DNA from: Mycolicibacterium sp. lyk4-40-TYG-92
GTDB lineage: Bacteria > Actinomycetota > Actinomycetes > Mycobacteriales > Mycobacteriaceae
Length of the DNA: 64,000 nt
Direction: 5' to 3'
Assembly: GCF_030209435.1 (NCBI RefSeq)
Contig: NZ_JARVRX010000001.1
Span: 248,001-312,000, forward strand
In this document: positions 50,002 to 58,505 of the stretch, piece by piece
How positions within the stretch are numbered: position 1 is the first letter of the stretch
How the letters are laid out: every line of letters starts with the position of its first letter
Position numbers and translations under genes: made by a program
The notes under the pieces: model-generated
What the model was told of the DNA's origin: nothing
Databases searched by the model: none
Seen by the model: only the letters and a program-made list of their open reading frames with translations

Positions 50002-51123
50002 ATGAAAACCGAACTCTGCGAACGCTTCGGGATCGAATACCCGATCTTCGTGTTCACGCCGTCGGAGAAGGTGGCTGCGGCCGTGACCCGTGCCGGCGGC
50101 ATGGGCGTGCTGGGTTGCGTCCGGTTCAATGACGCCGACGACCTCGAGGACGTCCTGCAGTGGATGGACGCCAACACCGACGGCAAGCCGTACGGCGTCG
50201 ACATCGTGATGCCGGCCAAGGTCCCGACCGAGGGCACCAGCGTCGACATCAACAAGCTGATCCCGCAGGGCCACAAGGACTTCGTCGCGAAGACGCTCGC
50301 CGATCTCGGGGTGCCGCCACTGCCGGCGGACGAAGAGAAGAACGAAGGCGTGCTCGGCTGGCTGCACTCGGTCGCCCGTAGCCACGTCGAGGTGGCGCTC
50401 AAGCACCCGATCAAACTGATCGCCAACGCACTCGGCTCGCCGCCCAAGGACGTCATCGACCAGGCGCATGCCGCTGGCGTTCCGGTGGCCGCACTGGCCG
50501 GCTCCGCCAAACACGCGGCGCGGCACGTGGAGAACGGCGTCGACATCGTCGTCGCCCAGGGCCACGAGGCCGGTGGCCACACCGGTGAGATCGGTTCCGT
50601 GGTGCTGTGGCCGGAAATCGTTGATGCCCTTGGTGGTTCGGCCCCGGTGCTGGCCGCGGGCGGCATCGGTACCGGGCGGCAGCTGGCTGCCGCGCTGGCG
50701 CTGGGCGCGCAGGGGGTCTGGATGGGCTCGGCGTTCCTCACGTCGGCCGAATACGACCTCGGGGTGCGTCTGGAGTCGGGCGTTTCGGTTGTGCAGCAGG
50801 CGATGCTGAATGCGACGTCGGCCGACACCGTCCGCCGCAAGATCTACACCGGCAAGCCCGCCCGGCTGCTCAAGAGCCGCTGGACCGATGCCTGGGACGC
50901 CGAAGGTGCTCCTGATCCGCTGCCGATGCCGTTGCAGAACATCCTGGTCAGCGAGGCCCACCAGCGGATGAACGAGTCCGGTGACCCGACCGCGGTCGCC
51001 ATGCCGGTCGGTCAGATCGTCGGCCGGATGAACGAGATCCGCCCCGTCGAGGTCATCATCGCCGAGTTGGTCGCCGAGTTCGAGGCTGCCACCAAGCGCC
51101 TGGATGCTATCCGCGACAACTGA
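50002..51123 (+). CDS. NMO/2-nitropropane dioxygenase-family flavoprotein
   Basis: The 373-residue FMN TIM-barrel protein has 'FGIEYPIFVFTPSEKVAAAVTRAGGMGVLG', 'QGHEAGGHTGEIGSVVLWPEIV' (with the His of class I nitronate monooxygenases), 'VLAAGGIGTGRQLAAALALGAQGVWMGSAFL' (FMN phosphate loop), described here by motif (residues 7-270). It resembles the group containing Rv3553/IpdC, a flavoenzyme of ring C/D catabolism, but the usual partner genes are absent. The gene starts 14 nt after fadD19 on the same strand, so it is probably in that KstR-controlled unit. Exact reaction unknown. Confidence 0.85.
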   Translation: MKTELCERFGIEYPIFVFTPSEKVAAAVTRAGGMGVLGCVRFNDADDLEDVLQWMDANTDGKPYGVDIVMPAKVPTEGTSVDINKLIPQGHKDFVAKTLADLGVPPLPADEEKNEGVLGWLHSVARSHVEVALKHPIKLIANALGSPPKDVIDQAHAAGVPVAALAGSAKHAARHVENGVDIVVAQGHEAGGHTGEIGSVVLWPEIVDALGGSAPVLAAGGIGTGRQLAAALALGAQGVWMGSAFLTSAEYDLGVRLESGVSVVQQAMLNATSADTVRRKIYTGKPARLLKSRWTDAWDAEGAPDPLPMPLQNILVSEAHQRMNESGDPTAVAMPVGQIVGRMNEIRPVEVIIAELVAEFEAATKRLDAIRDN

Positions 51124-51152
51124 TTTCGCCGCGCGGCAGGTGACGATCAGCG

Positions 51153-51839
51153 CTACGGCGTGATCTTCACCTGCTGCGCCACCACATCGGTGGCTGTCTG
51201 AATGATGGGCGTCTGATCTGCCGCGCCGTCCGCATTCAGTTGCAGGACATAGGTCGCCCCGTCAGACGGGAAGATCACCGTCTGCTGTGCGACGAACTTC
51301 GTCTTGCCGTCGGAGACCCAGGTACCGGCGATCCGGTAGGCGGGGTAATTGCGCACCTTGGTTTCGCTCCCCGGGCCCGACGGCGTGAAGCCCGGCAGGT
51401 TCTGAATCTCCCCGGGCGCGGTGGCCATCAGCGCCTTGGCGTCGACGTCACCGGTGAGCTTCGACAGCAGCGCGACCACGCTGGGCGCGTAGTTCGCCGG
51501 GTCGACCGGTCCGTTGTAGATGATCGAGTCGTATGCCCACGGCGGATTGTCGTCGCCGGTGGCCTTCCAGCCATCGGGCTTCGGTAGATCGACCTTCGGT
51601 TCGCCGGGGTCGGTCCGGTGCACCTGCTGTTCGGTGATCTTGTGTTCTTTGATGTAGCTGGCGATCGTCGGGTTGGGGCCGTCGGCGCCCTTGTTGTTGC
51701 CGGCATCGGCCGCGGTCGGGGCCGCGCTCGTCGCGTTGTCGGACGACGCGCTCGCGTCTTTGCCGGAGTCGCAACCGGCCAGCACCACAGACAGTGCGGT
51801 CGCTGCCGCGACGAGGCCGGTGATCGCGGACGTTCTCAT
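51153..51839 (-). CDS. LpqN-family lipoprotein
   Basis: The 228-residue protein has a lipoprotein signal peptide with lipobox 'VVLAGC' (Cys about 22), a Ser/Ala/Asp/Gly-rich linker, and a C-terminal LpqN/LpqT-type beta domain ('DLPKPDGWKATGDDNPPWAYDSIIYNG', 'NLPGFTPSGPGSETKVRNYPAYRIAGTWV'-like by position, residues about 90-185). LpqN proteins sit on the outer face of the plasma membrane and bind cell-envelope partners. ATG 51839 begins the signal peptide directly; an in-frame ATG at 51863 extends it by eight residues. No link to sterol regulation seen. Confidence 0.85.
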   Translation of the reverse strand: MRTSAITGLVAAATALSVVLAGCDSGKDASASSDNATSAAPTAADAGNNKGADGPNPTIASYIKEHKITEQQVHRTDPGEPKVDLPKPDGWKATGDDNPPWAYDSIIYNGPVDPANYAPSVVALLSKLTGDVDAKALMATAPGEIQNLPGFTPSGPGSETKVRNYPAYRIAGTWVSDGKTKFVAQQTVIFPSDGATYVLQLNADGAADQTPIIQTATDVVAQQVKITP

Positions 51840-51947
51840 ACGGCCGAGACTAATCGACAACACTCGCGGTGATCCTGTGAGCCGGGCGGGGACCTACCCG
51901 AAACCGGCTCTAGCGTGGGTATTAGCTGTGGCATTACTGTGTGCCCC

Positions 51948-53045
51948 GTGGCAAACGCACAGAAACCGCCTCCCGGCTGGCTCATCGACGGCATCGGCCG
52001 GGTTCGGGACGGACTGGGCCAGTTGCGCCGGTCCGTCGTCCCGGCGAACGTCGCACTCTTCGAGCTGGGCCAGGGCGCCTGGCTGACCCAGGCCATGTAT
52101 GTCGGCGCCAAGCTGGGCATCTTCGACGCCCTGGCCGCCGGCCCCGCGTCGGCGGACGACATCGCCCGCCGGGTGGGTTCGCACCCCGAGGCCACCGCCC
52201 GGCTCATGCGGGCATTGGCGAGCAATTCGCTGCTCAAGCAGGAGCGCGACGGCCGGTTCGCGCTGAGCCGCCTGGGGCAGGCCCTGCGCTCCGATGCGCC
52301 GGGCTCGCTGGCACCCATGCTGCTGTTCATCGGCCACCCCAAGCACTGGGAACACTGGGGTCAGTTGCTGTACTCGGTGCAGACCGGCAAGACGTCCGCG
52401 GAGATGCTCCGGGGCATGCCCATCTTCGAATACCTCGAGAACGATCGCGACCTGGCCGACGTGTTCAACAACGCCATGACCGCGGTGTCGGCCATGGCGA
52501 TCGAATCCCTCATGCCCGCATATGATTTCAGTCGTTTCAAGACGATCATCGACGTCGGAGGCGGCCACGGCGCACTGCTGAGTGCGGCGCTGCAGCAGGC
52601 CACCGACGCCCGCGGTGTGCTGTTCGATCTGCCGTCGGTGGTTGCGGGTGCGGGCCCGGTGCTGAAGGCAGCCGGCGTGTCGGACCGGGTCACCGTCACC
52701 GGTGGCTCGTTCTTCGATGCCGTCCCCGAAGGCGGGGATGCGTACCTGTTGAAGACGATCATCCACGACTGGGACGAGGACAGCGCACTGGTGATCCTGC
52801 GGAACGTCCGCAAGGCGATCGACCCCGATGGCACCCTGGCGCTCGTCGAACTGGTGCTACCGGAAGGCACGCCCAGTCATCCCGGCATGCTGCTCGACCT
52901 GGAGATGCTGGTGGCCGCCGGGGGCCGGGAGCGGACCGGTTCGGAATACGCGGACCTCTTGGCGCGCGCCGGTTTTCGGCAGACCCGGGTGGTACAGACA
53001 GCCGGGCCGATGTCGCTCGTCGAGGCCGTCCCGGTCCACGACTAA
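51948..53045 (+). CDS. SAM-dependent O-methyltransferase family 2
   Basis: The 365-residue protein has a dimerisation/winged-helix N-terminal domain ('AMYVGAKLGIFDALAAGPASADDIARRVG') and a Rossmann methyltransferase domain with SAM motif 'IIDVGGGHGALLSAAL'. It also has 'GVLFDLPSVVAGA', 'GGSFFDAVPEGGDAYLLKTIIHDWDEDSALVILRN' and the catalytic His of 'IHDWDED', as in plant-type and actinomycete O-methyltransferases. The acceptor is unknown. GTG 51948 ('VANAQKPPPGW') is chosen; the frame upstream ('MGISCG...') is less protein-like. Its last 4 nt overlap convergently with fadD17. Confidence 0.85.
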   Translation: MANAQKPPPGWLIDGIGRVRDGLGQLRRSVVPANVALFELGQGAWLTQAMYVGAKLGIFDALAAGPASADDIARRVGSHPEATARLMRALASNSLLKQERDGRFALSRLGQALRSDAPGSLAPMLLFIGHPKHWEHWGQLLYSVQTGKTSAEMLRGMPIFEYLENDRDLADVFNNAMTAVSAMAIESLMPAYDFSRFKTIIDVGGGHGALLSAALQQATDARGVLFDLPSVVAGAGPVLKAAGVSDRVTVTGGSFFDAVPEGGDAYLLKTIIHDWDEDSALVILRNVRKAIDPDGTLALVELVLPEGTPSHPGMLLDLEMLVAAGGRERTGSEYADLLARAGFRQTRVVQTAGPMSLVEAVPVHD

Positions 53046-54604
53046 CGGGCGATCGCGAAAACCGGGTCGGCGCAGTCGGTGCCCTCGGCCGACAGCTGCC
53101 GCTTGATGACCTTGAACGTCTCGGTCCGCGGCAGCGTCGTGGCGACGCGGACGAACCGGGGCCACTGCTTGGGGCCCAGATCCTCCTGTGCGGCAAGGAA
53201 GGCGCTGAAGTCGTCGGCCGAGAACTCCGCGTGGTCGAGGAGGACGAGCGCGGACATCACCTGGTCGCCGACGGCGGGATCGGGTATCGGGTAGACGGCC
53301 GCCTCGACCACATCGGGATGCCGCAGCAGCACCTGCTCGATGGGTGCGGTGCCGAGGTTCTCACCGTCGACCCGCATCCAATCACCAAGGCGCCCAGCGA
53401 AATAGATGAACCCGGCCTCGTCCCGGTAGGCGAGGTCGCCGGTGTGGTAGATGCCGCCGGCCATGCGTCCGGCCTCGGCGCCGTCGTTGTTGTAGTAGCC
53501 GCGGAACCAGCCGCGGCCGGTCGGGTTCACCAGTTCGCCGACGACGCCCGGCGGGCACGGCAGGCCGGTCTCCACGTCGACGATGGCCACCTCGTCGGTC
53601 AGCGGTCCCAGGGCGCCGGCCGGGGTGTCCGGGGTGCGGGCGATCGCGACGCCGCCCTCGGTGGACCCGAAACCGTCGACGACGATGACACCGAAGCGCT
53701 GCGCGAACCGGTCCAGATCACGTGGGGCACCCTCGTTGCCGTACATGAATTTCAGCGGATTGTCGGCGTCGTCCGGCCGGGCCGGAGTGGCAAGGATGTA
53801 CGACAGCGGCTTGCCGACGTAGTTGGCGTAGGTGGCGCCGTAGCGCCGGACATCCGTCAGGAACCCGGAGGCGGAGAACTTGCGGCGCAACGCGATCGAC
53901 CCCTGCGCCGCGAGCGCCACCGCCCAGCCGGCCATCACCGCGTTGGAGTGGAACAGCGGCATCGACAGGTAGAACGTGTCGTCGCGCCCGAGGCCGAAGC
54001 GGTCGGCCAGCATCTGGCCCGGGAACGCCACCTTGTCGTGGGTGACCCGGACGGCCTTCGGGTCACCGCTGGTGCCCGAGGTGAAGATCAGCATGAACAG
54101 GTCGTCGGGATCGACGTCGGCGAATTGCACCGGCGCGCCGGCGAATCCGCCGAGTTCGGTTGCCCACGAATCGGATTCGACGTCGATGACGGCGATGCCC
54201 GCGGCCTCGAGACCGGCCGGGACCAGGTCGGGGTTGTCGGCGAGCACCAACTGGCAGTCGGAGCGTTCGGCGTCGCCGACCAGCGCCGCCCCGCGGCGGG
54301 TCGGGTTGAGGCCGACGGGAACCAGCCCCGCCAGCGCGGCGGCCACCAGCAGCGACGAGAAGAACGTCGTATTGCTCAGCAGCACACCGATGTGCGGCGG
54401 TCTGGCCGGGTCCAGTCGCGCCTTCAACGCCGCGGCCAACTGTGCGCCCGCGGCGATGTGGTCGGCCCAGCTGATCAGATCAGCCGGGCCGACCGGTGAA
54501 TCGTCCGGCGCCGCAACGCAGTCGTACAACCCGCGGTCGGTGACGCCGACCAGCGGACGCAGCAGGTCGCTGACGGTGGGCCGGTCGGACTTCAGGCATG
54601 CCAT
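53042..54604 (-). CDS. fadD17: Steroid side-chain acyl-CoA synthetase FadD17
   Basis: FadD17 is a steroid-CoA ligase preferring shortened C5 (C24) steroid side-chain acids. The 520-residue adenylate-forming protein has the P-loop 'LIFTSGTSGDPKAVRVTH', 'SMPLFHSNAVMAGWAVALA', A5 'DGFGSTEGGV', A8 'GDWMRVDGENLGTAPIEQVLL' and the C-terminal Lys in 'RTETFKVIKRQL'. ATG 54604 lies 14 nt after the fadE27 stop. The order fadE26-fadE27-fadD17 is that of Rv3504-Rv3506. Under the KstR operator upstream of fadE26. Confidence 0.93.
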   Translation of the reverse strand: MACLKSDRPTVSDLLRPLVGVTDRGLYDCVAAPDDSPVGPADLISWADHIAAGAQLAAALKARLDPARPPHIGVLLSNTTFFSSLLVAAALAGLVPVGLNPTRRGAALVGDAERSDCQLVLADNPDLVPAGLEAAGIAVIDVESDSWATELGGFAGAPVQFADVDPDDLFMLIFTSGTSGDPKAVRVTHDKVAFPGQMLADRFGLGRDDTFYLSMPLFHSNAVMAGWAVALAAQGSIALRRKFSASGFLTDVRRYGATYANYVGKPLSYILATPARPDDADNPLKFMYGNEGAPRDLDRFAQRFGVIVVDGFGSTEGGVAIARTPDTPAGALGPLTDEVAIVDVETGLPCPPGVVGELVNPTGRGWFRGYYNNDGAEAGRMAGGIYHTGDLAYRDEAGFIYFAGRLGDWMRVDGENLGTAPIEQVLLRHPDVVEAAVYPIPDPAVGDQVMSALVLLDHAEFSADDFSAFLAAQEDLGPKQWPRFVRVATTLPRTETFKVIKRQLSAEGTDCADPVFAIAR

Positions 54605-54618
54605 GTCGGAGACGTGAA

Positions 54619-55719
54619 TCAGGCCGGTGTGTCCGCCAGTTCGCGCCCGATCTGCAGCAGCTGCCCGGTGGCACCGCCGACCGCGAACTCGGTCTGCTTG
54701 GCGGTCAGGAAGTACCGGTGCACCGGGTGATCCATGTCGATGCCGACACCACCGTGCACGTGTACGGCGGTGTGTGCCACCCGGTGTCCGGCCTCGGCGG
54801 CCCAGAACGCCGCGGTGTTCACGTCGACCTCGGCGGGCAGGCCCTCGGCCACGCGCCAGGAGGCCTGGGTGAGGGTCAGGCGCAGCGCCTTGACGTCGAT
54901 GTAGCCGTCGGCCAACCGCGACGACACGGCCTGGAAGCTGCCGATCGGACGGTCGAACTGCTCGCGCTCGCGGGCGTACAGTGCGGTGAGCTCCAACGCG
55001 CGTTCCACCACGCCGAGCTGGAATGCGCTGCGGCCCAGGGCACCCCGCAGCTGCAGCCAGGCGAGCACCTCCGAGCCGCCGACGACGCGGTCGGCGGTGA
55101 CGGTCACGCCCTGCAGATCCAAATGCGCCACGCTGCCGTGTCCGGTGGTGTCCAGCGAGGTGACGGTGACGCCCGCATCAGCAGCGGCGACCAGGAAAAC
55201 CTTGACGCCGGAATCGCTTTCGGCAGGCACCAGGAAGGCATCGGCGACCGGGCCGTACGCGACCTGGGTGCGGGTGCCGGTCAGCTTGTACCCGGACTGA
55301 TCCGAGCCGGTGGCCTGCACCGGGCCCTGACCCATCTCACCGTCGAGCGCGGGCACGACGATCTTGCTGCCGGCGACCGCCGGGGCGGCCCACTCGGATT
55401 GCAGCTCGGCCGAACCGAATTCGGCGATGGCGCCGGCGGCCAGGATGGTCGACTCGAGGTACGGCACCGCCGCGAGCTGACGGCCCAGTGCCACGAGCAC
55501 GGCAGACTGCTCCAGCGGACCGAAACCGCCGCCGCCCACCGACTCCGGTGCGGTGGTGGACAGGATGTCGGAGTCGATCAGCTTGGCCCACAGCTCGCGG
55601 TCGAACCGCTCGCCCTGCTTGTCCAGTTCCTTCTGGCGCTCCGGGGTCACCACCGATTCGGTGATGGACCGGACCAGGCCGCCGAGGTCCTCAGATGCTT
55701 CGGTTGTCTTGAAGTCCAT
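54619..55719 (-). CDS. fadE27: Acyl-CoA dehydrogenase subunit ChsE5 (FadE27)
   Basis: FadE27 is the second subunit of the ChsE4-ChsE5 heterotetramer that dehydrogenates the C8/C5 cholesterol side-chain CoA. The 366-residue protein has 'DSDILSTTAPESVGGGGFGPLEQSAVLVALGRQ', 'GALGRSAFQLGVVERALELTALYAREREQF' and 'HVHGGVGIDMDHPVHRYFL' (ranges within residues 55-345). I start at ATG 55719 behind AAGGA; the open frame continues upstream into fadE26 as a shadow. It is 8 nt downstream of fadE26, matching the co-assembly of the two subunits. Confidence 0.93.
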   Translation of the reverse strand: MDFKTTEASEDLGGLVRSITESVVTPERQKELDKQGERFDRELWAKLIDSDILSTTAPESVGGGGFGPLEQSAVLVALGRQLAAVPYLESTILAAGAIAEFGSAELQSEWAAPAVAGSKIVVPALDGEMGQGPVQATGSDQSGYKLTGTRTQVAYGPVADAFLVPAESDSGVKVFLVAAADAGVTVTSLDTTGHGSVAHLDLQGVTVTADRVVGGSEVLAWLQLRGALGRSAFQLGVVERALELTALYAREREQFDRPIGSFQAVSSRLADGYIDVKALRLTLTQASWRVAEGLPAEVDVNTAAFWAAEAGHRVAHTAVHVHGGVGIDMDHPVHRYFLTAKQTEFAVGGATGQLLQIGRELADTPA

Positions 55720-55727
55720 GTCAGTCC

Positions 55728-56906
55728 TTACCGGTTCACTCGGGGCAGGCCAAGAGCCACCATGCCGATGATGTCGCGCTGAATCTCGTTGGTGCCGCCG
55801 CCGAAAGTCAGGATGAGGCAGGACCGGTGCCAGCGTTCGATCCGGCCGCGCAGCAGCGCGCCGGGGGTGTCGCGGCGCAGGGTCGCCGAGGTGCCGAGCA
55901 CCTCCATGAGCAACCGGTAGGCCTCGGTGGCCAGCTCGGTGCCGTAGACCTTGGCCGCCGATGCGTCGGCGGGGGAGGGCGCGGAGTCGGTGGAGGCCAG
56001 CTCCCAGTTGATGAGCTTCAGCACTTCGGCCTTGGCGTGCACCCGGGCCAGGTTGAGCTGCACCCACTCGGAGTCGATCAGGCGCCTGCCGTGGTGGTCC
56101 TTGGTGTTCTGGGCCCATTCCCGGACCCCGTCCAGCGCGACGAAGATCGGCTGCGCCGACACCAGCGCCACGCGCTCGTGGTTGAGCTGGTTGGTGACGA
56201 GCTTCCAGCCGCCGTGCTCCTCGCCGACCAGGCTGGAGGTCGGGACGCGGACGTCCTGGTAGTAGGTGGCACTGGTGTCCACGCCGGACATGGTGTGTAC
56301 CGGGGTCCAGGAGAAGCCCTCAGCGGTGGTCGGCACGATCAGCATCGAGATGCCGCGGTGCTTCTTGGCCTCGGGGTTGGTGCGGGCCGCCAGCCAGACA
56401 TAGTCGGCGTAGGCGATCAGCGACGTCCACATCTTCTGGCCGTTGATGACGTAGTCGTCGCCGTCGCGGACCGCGGTGGTGCGCAGCGACGCGAGGTCGG
56501 TGCCGGCGCCGGGCTCGGAGTAGCCGATGGAGAAGTGCAGCTGGCCCGCGGCGATCTTGGGCAGGAAGAACTTCTTCTGTTCCTCGGTGCCGAAGTGCAT
56601 GATCGTCGGCGCCACCGAGTTGATGGTCAGGAACGGCACCGGGACGTTCGCGATGGCGGCTTCGTCGTTGAAGATCAGGCCGTCCATCGGCGGCCGGGCC
56701 TGGCCGCCGTACTCCTTCGGCCAGCTCAGCGTCAGCCAGCCATCCTTGCCCATCTGCTCGACGGTCTCGCGGTAGACGTTGCCGCGTCCCATCTCACCGT
56801 CGTTGGACGCCAGCGCCTCGGCGCGCTCCGGGGTCATGAGCTTGGTGAAGTACGAGCGCAGTTCGCGCCGCAGCTCCTCCTGCTCGGGCGTGTAGCCGAT
56901 CCGCAT
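55728..56906 (-). CDS. fadE26: Acyl-CoA dehydrogenase subunit ChsE4 (FadE26)
   Basis: FadE26 is the full-length partner of FadE27 in ChsE4-ChsE5, acting on C8 and C5 steroid side-chain CoA esters. The 392-residue protein has 'YTPEQEELRRELRSYF', 'DGWLTLSWPKEYGGQ', 'HFSIGYSEPGAGTDLASLRTTAV', 'VINGQKMWTSLIAYADYVWLA' and 'LTFGGGTNEIQRDIIGMVALG'. I choose ATG 56906 ('MRIGYTPEQ') because AAAGGATG lies 7-8 nt upstream and the M. tuberculosis protein begins the same way; ATG 56915 would sit directly on the Shine-Dalgarno. First gene of the operon. Confidence 0.94.
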   Translation of the reverse strand: MRIGYTPEQEELRRELRSYFTKLMTPERAEALASNDGEMGRGNVYRETVEQMGKDGWLTLSWPKEYGGQARPPMDGLIFNDEAAIANVPVPFLTINSVAPTIMHFGTEEQKKFFLPKIAAGQLHFSIGYSEPGAGTDLASLRTTAVRDGDDYVINGQKMWTSLIAYADYVWLAARTNPEAKKHRGISMLIVPTTAEGFSWTPVHTMSGVDTSATYYQDVRVPTSSLVGEEHGGWKLVTNQLNHERVALVSAQPIFVALDGVREWAQNTKDHHGRRLIDSEWVQLNLARVHAKAEVLKLINWELASTDSAPSPADASAAKVYGTELATEAYRLLMEVLGTSATLRRDTPGALLRGRIERWHRSCLILTFGGGTNEIQRDIIGMVALGLPRVNR

Positions 56907-57000
56907 CGAACTCATCCTTTATCAGTTGAATTGGGGTAGGTCTTCGGTCCGTTTGTCGCGTTGCTGAGGCCGCTTTCACCGACCCATGCCTACTCAAACT

Positions 57001-57014
57001 TGTAACACGTTCTA
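57001..57014. promoter_or_regulatory. KstR operator (fadE26 / fdxD divergent)
   Basis: TGTAACACGTTCTA matches TnnAACnnGTTnnA fully, identical to the fadD19/echA19 operator. It lies about 94 nt from both divergent starts. Confidence 0.92.
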
Positions 57015-57107
57015 GTCTTGGGGTCCAGAGCGTGCCACACTGGCATCGCCATGGCGGGGTCGTTATGTTGGCCTCACCGTCGAAATCCGGGCTGTCAGGA
57101 GGGTGTC

Positions 57108-57299
57108 ATGCGGGTTGTAGTTGATCACGACCGCTGTGAAGGAAACGCGGTTTGCGTGGGAATTGCGCCGGACCTTTTCGATCTGGACGACAACGACTAT
57201 GCGGTAGTCAAGGCTGATCCCGTGCCTGCCGACCAGGAAGAACTGGCCGAGCAGTCCATCGCGGAATGCCCCCGCGCCGCCCTTCTCCGCAAAGACTAG
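57108..57299 (+). CDS. fdxD: [3Fe-4S]-type ferredoxin FdxD
   Basis: The 63-residue ferredoxin has Cys10 and Cys16 ('DRCEGNAVCVGIAPDLF') and Cys54-Pro ('ECPRAALL'). Only three cluster Cys are present, with a non-Cys (Asn/Ala) where a fourth would be, typical of actinobacterial P450-associated [3Fe-4S] ferredoxins. It may deliver electrons to CYP125 or CYP142. ATG 57108 follows AGGAGGG. It is 13 nt upstream of hsd4A in one unit under the KstR operator shared with fadE26. Confidence 0.92.
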   Translation: MRVVVDHDRCEGNAVCVGIAPDLFDLDDNDYAVVKADPVPADQEELAEQSIAECPRAALLRKD

Positions 57300-57312
57300 A
57301 GGTATTCATAAA

Positions 57313-58230
57313 TTGACTAGCGAAATCGACTCCACCGACCTCTCCGGCAAGGTGGCCGTGGTCACCGGTGCCGCCGCGGGACTGGGCCGCGCCGAGGCCA
57401 TCGGACTGGCGCAGGCCGGCGCCACCGTCGTGGTGAACGACATGGCCGGCGCACTGGACAAGTCGGACGTGCTCGCCGAGATCGAGGCCGCCGGCTCCAA
57501 AGGTATTGCGGTGGCCGGGGATATCAGCGCCCGCAGCACCGCCGACGAGCTCGTCGCCACGGCGGACAGTCTGGGCGGGCTCGGCATCGTGGTCAACAAC
57601 GCCGGCATCACCCGCGACAAGATGCTGTTCAACATGACCGACGAGGACTGGGACGCGGTCATCGCGGTCCACCTGCGTGGCCACTTCCTGCTGACCCGCA
57701 ACGCCGCGACCTACTGGCGCGCCAAGGCCAAGGAGTCGGCCGACGGCAAGGTGTACGGCCGGATCGTCAACACCTCGTCGGAGGCCGGTCTGGCCGGTCC
57801 GGTGGGGCAGGCGAACTACGGCGCCGCCAAGGCCGGTATCACGGCCCTGACCCTGACCGCGGCCCGTGGCCTCGAGCGCTACGGCGTCCGTGCCAACGCG
57901 ATCGCCCCGCGGGCACGTACCGCGATGACGGCGGATGTTTTCGGTGCGGCTCCTGGTGAAGGAGAGGTCGACCCGCTGTCGCCCGAGCACGTCGTGAAAT
58001 TGGTGCGTTTCCTTTCCTCGCCCGCGTCGGAAAACGTGAATGGCCAGCTCTTCATCGTTTATGGTCCGACTGTGACCCTGGTAGCAGCCCCGACCGTGGA
58101 GAGCCACTTCACAGCGTCGTCCGCTGAGTGGGACATGACACAACTGAGTTCCACGTTGCGCGGATATTTTGCTGACCGCGATCCGGAGCGGAATTTCTCG
58201 GCGACTGCCCTGATGGAGTCGAGGGACTGA
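57313..58230 (+). CDS. hsd4A: Steroid 17-beta-HSD / side-chain hydroxyacyl-CoA dehydrogenase Hsd4A
   Basis: Hsd4A oxidises hydroxyacyl-CoA side-chain intermediates (and 17-beta-hydroxy steroids), like the dehydrogenase part of peroxisomal MFE-2. The 305-residue SDR has 'KVAVVTGAAAGLGRAEAIGL', 'VVNDMAGALDKSDV' (Asp for NAD), 'VVNNAGITRDKMLFNMTDEDWD', 'VNTSSEAGLAGPVGQANYGAAKAGITALTL' by position 150-185, and the C-terminal MFE-2-like extension. TTG 57313 with AGAGG upstream is the only fitting start ('MTSEIDSTDLSGK'). Confidence 0.93.
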   Translation: MTSEIDSTDLSGKVAVVTGAAAGLGRAEAIGLAQAGATVVVNDMAGALDKSDVLAEIEAAGSKGIAVAGDISARSTADELVATADSLGGLGIVVNNAGITRDKMLFNMTDEDWDAVIAVHLRGHFLLTRNAATYWRAKAKESADGKVYGRIVNTSSEAGLAGPVGQANYGAAKAGITALTLTAARGLERYGVRANAIAPRARTAMTADVFGAAPGEGEVDPLSPEHVVKLVRFLSSPASENVNGQLFIVYGPTVTLVAAPTVESHFTASSAEWDMTQLSSTLRGYFADRDPERNFSATALMESRD

Positions 58231-58244
58231 ACGTCCCGGATCGC

Positions 58245-58279
58245 GTGCTGACGCGGCGTCGAAGGCGCCGCGTCAGCAC
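58245..58279 (+). terminator. Hairpin terminator after hsd4A
   Basis: The 14-bp perfect stem GTGCTGACGCGGCG / complement (58245-58258 and 58266-58279, 7-nt loop) lies 14 nt after the hsd4A stop. It separates that gene from the mce4 leader; the KstR operator begins at the next base. Confidence 0.8.
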
Positions 58280-58293
58280 TAGAACTTGTTACA
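58280..58293. promoter_or_regulatory. KstR operator 1, mce4 leader
   Basis: TAGAACTTGTTACA matches TnnAACnnGTTnnA fully. It directly abuts the hsd4A terminator, 212 nt upstream of yrbE4A. Confidence 0.85.
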
Positions 58294-58370
58294 GTGACGG
58301 CAACGTAAAAATATCGGCTGAACTGCGATTATATGTCGTTTCCCAGTGATTTTGCTGTTCTTTTGCCACT

Positions 58371-58384
58371 GCGAACATGTTCTA
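58371..58384. promoter_or_regulatory. KstR-like operator 2, mce4 leader
   Basis: GCGAACATGTTCTA matches every fixed position of TnnAACnnGTTnnA except the first T, with a symmetrical GAACATGTTC core. It lies 121 nt upstream of yrbE4A and 77 nt downstream of operator 1. The rest of the roughly 275-base gap (58231-58505) holds an A/T-rich stretch near 58300-58370 and no gene that I can support. Confidence 0.7.
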
Positions 58385-58505
58385 GCTACTATGAGCCGGC
58401 TCACAAGAGCCGTGCATTACAACCTGGTGATCAGGCCGCTGTGGAAGAGGGAAACCCCACTCTTCGCCGGGTCTGCTCAACCCGGACCGAGAATGGAGTC
58501 GAAGG

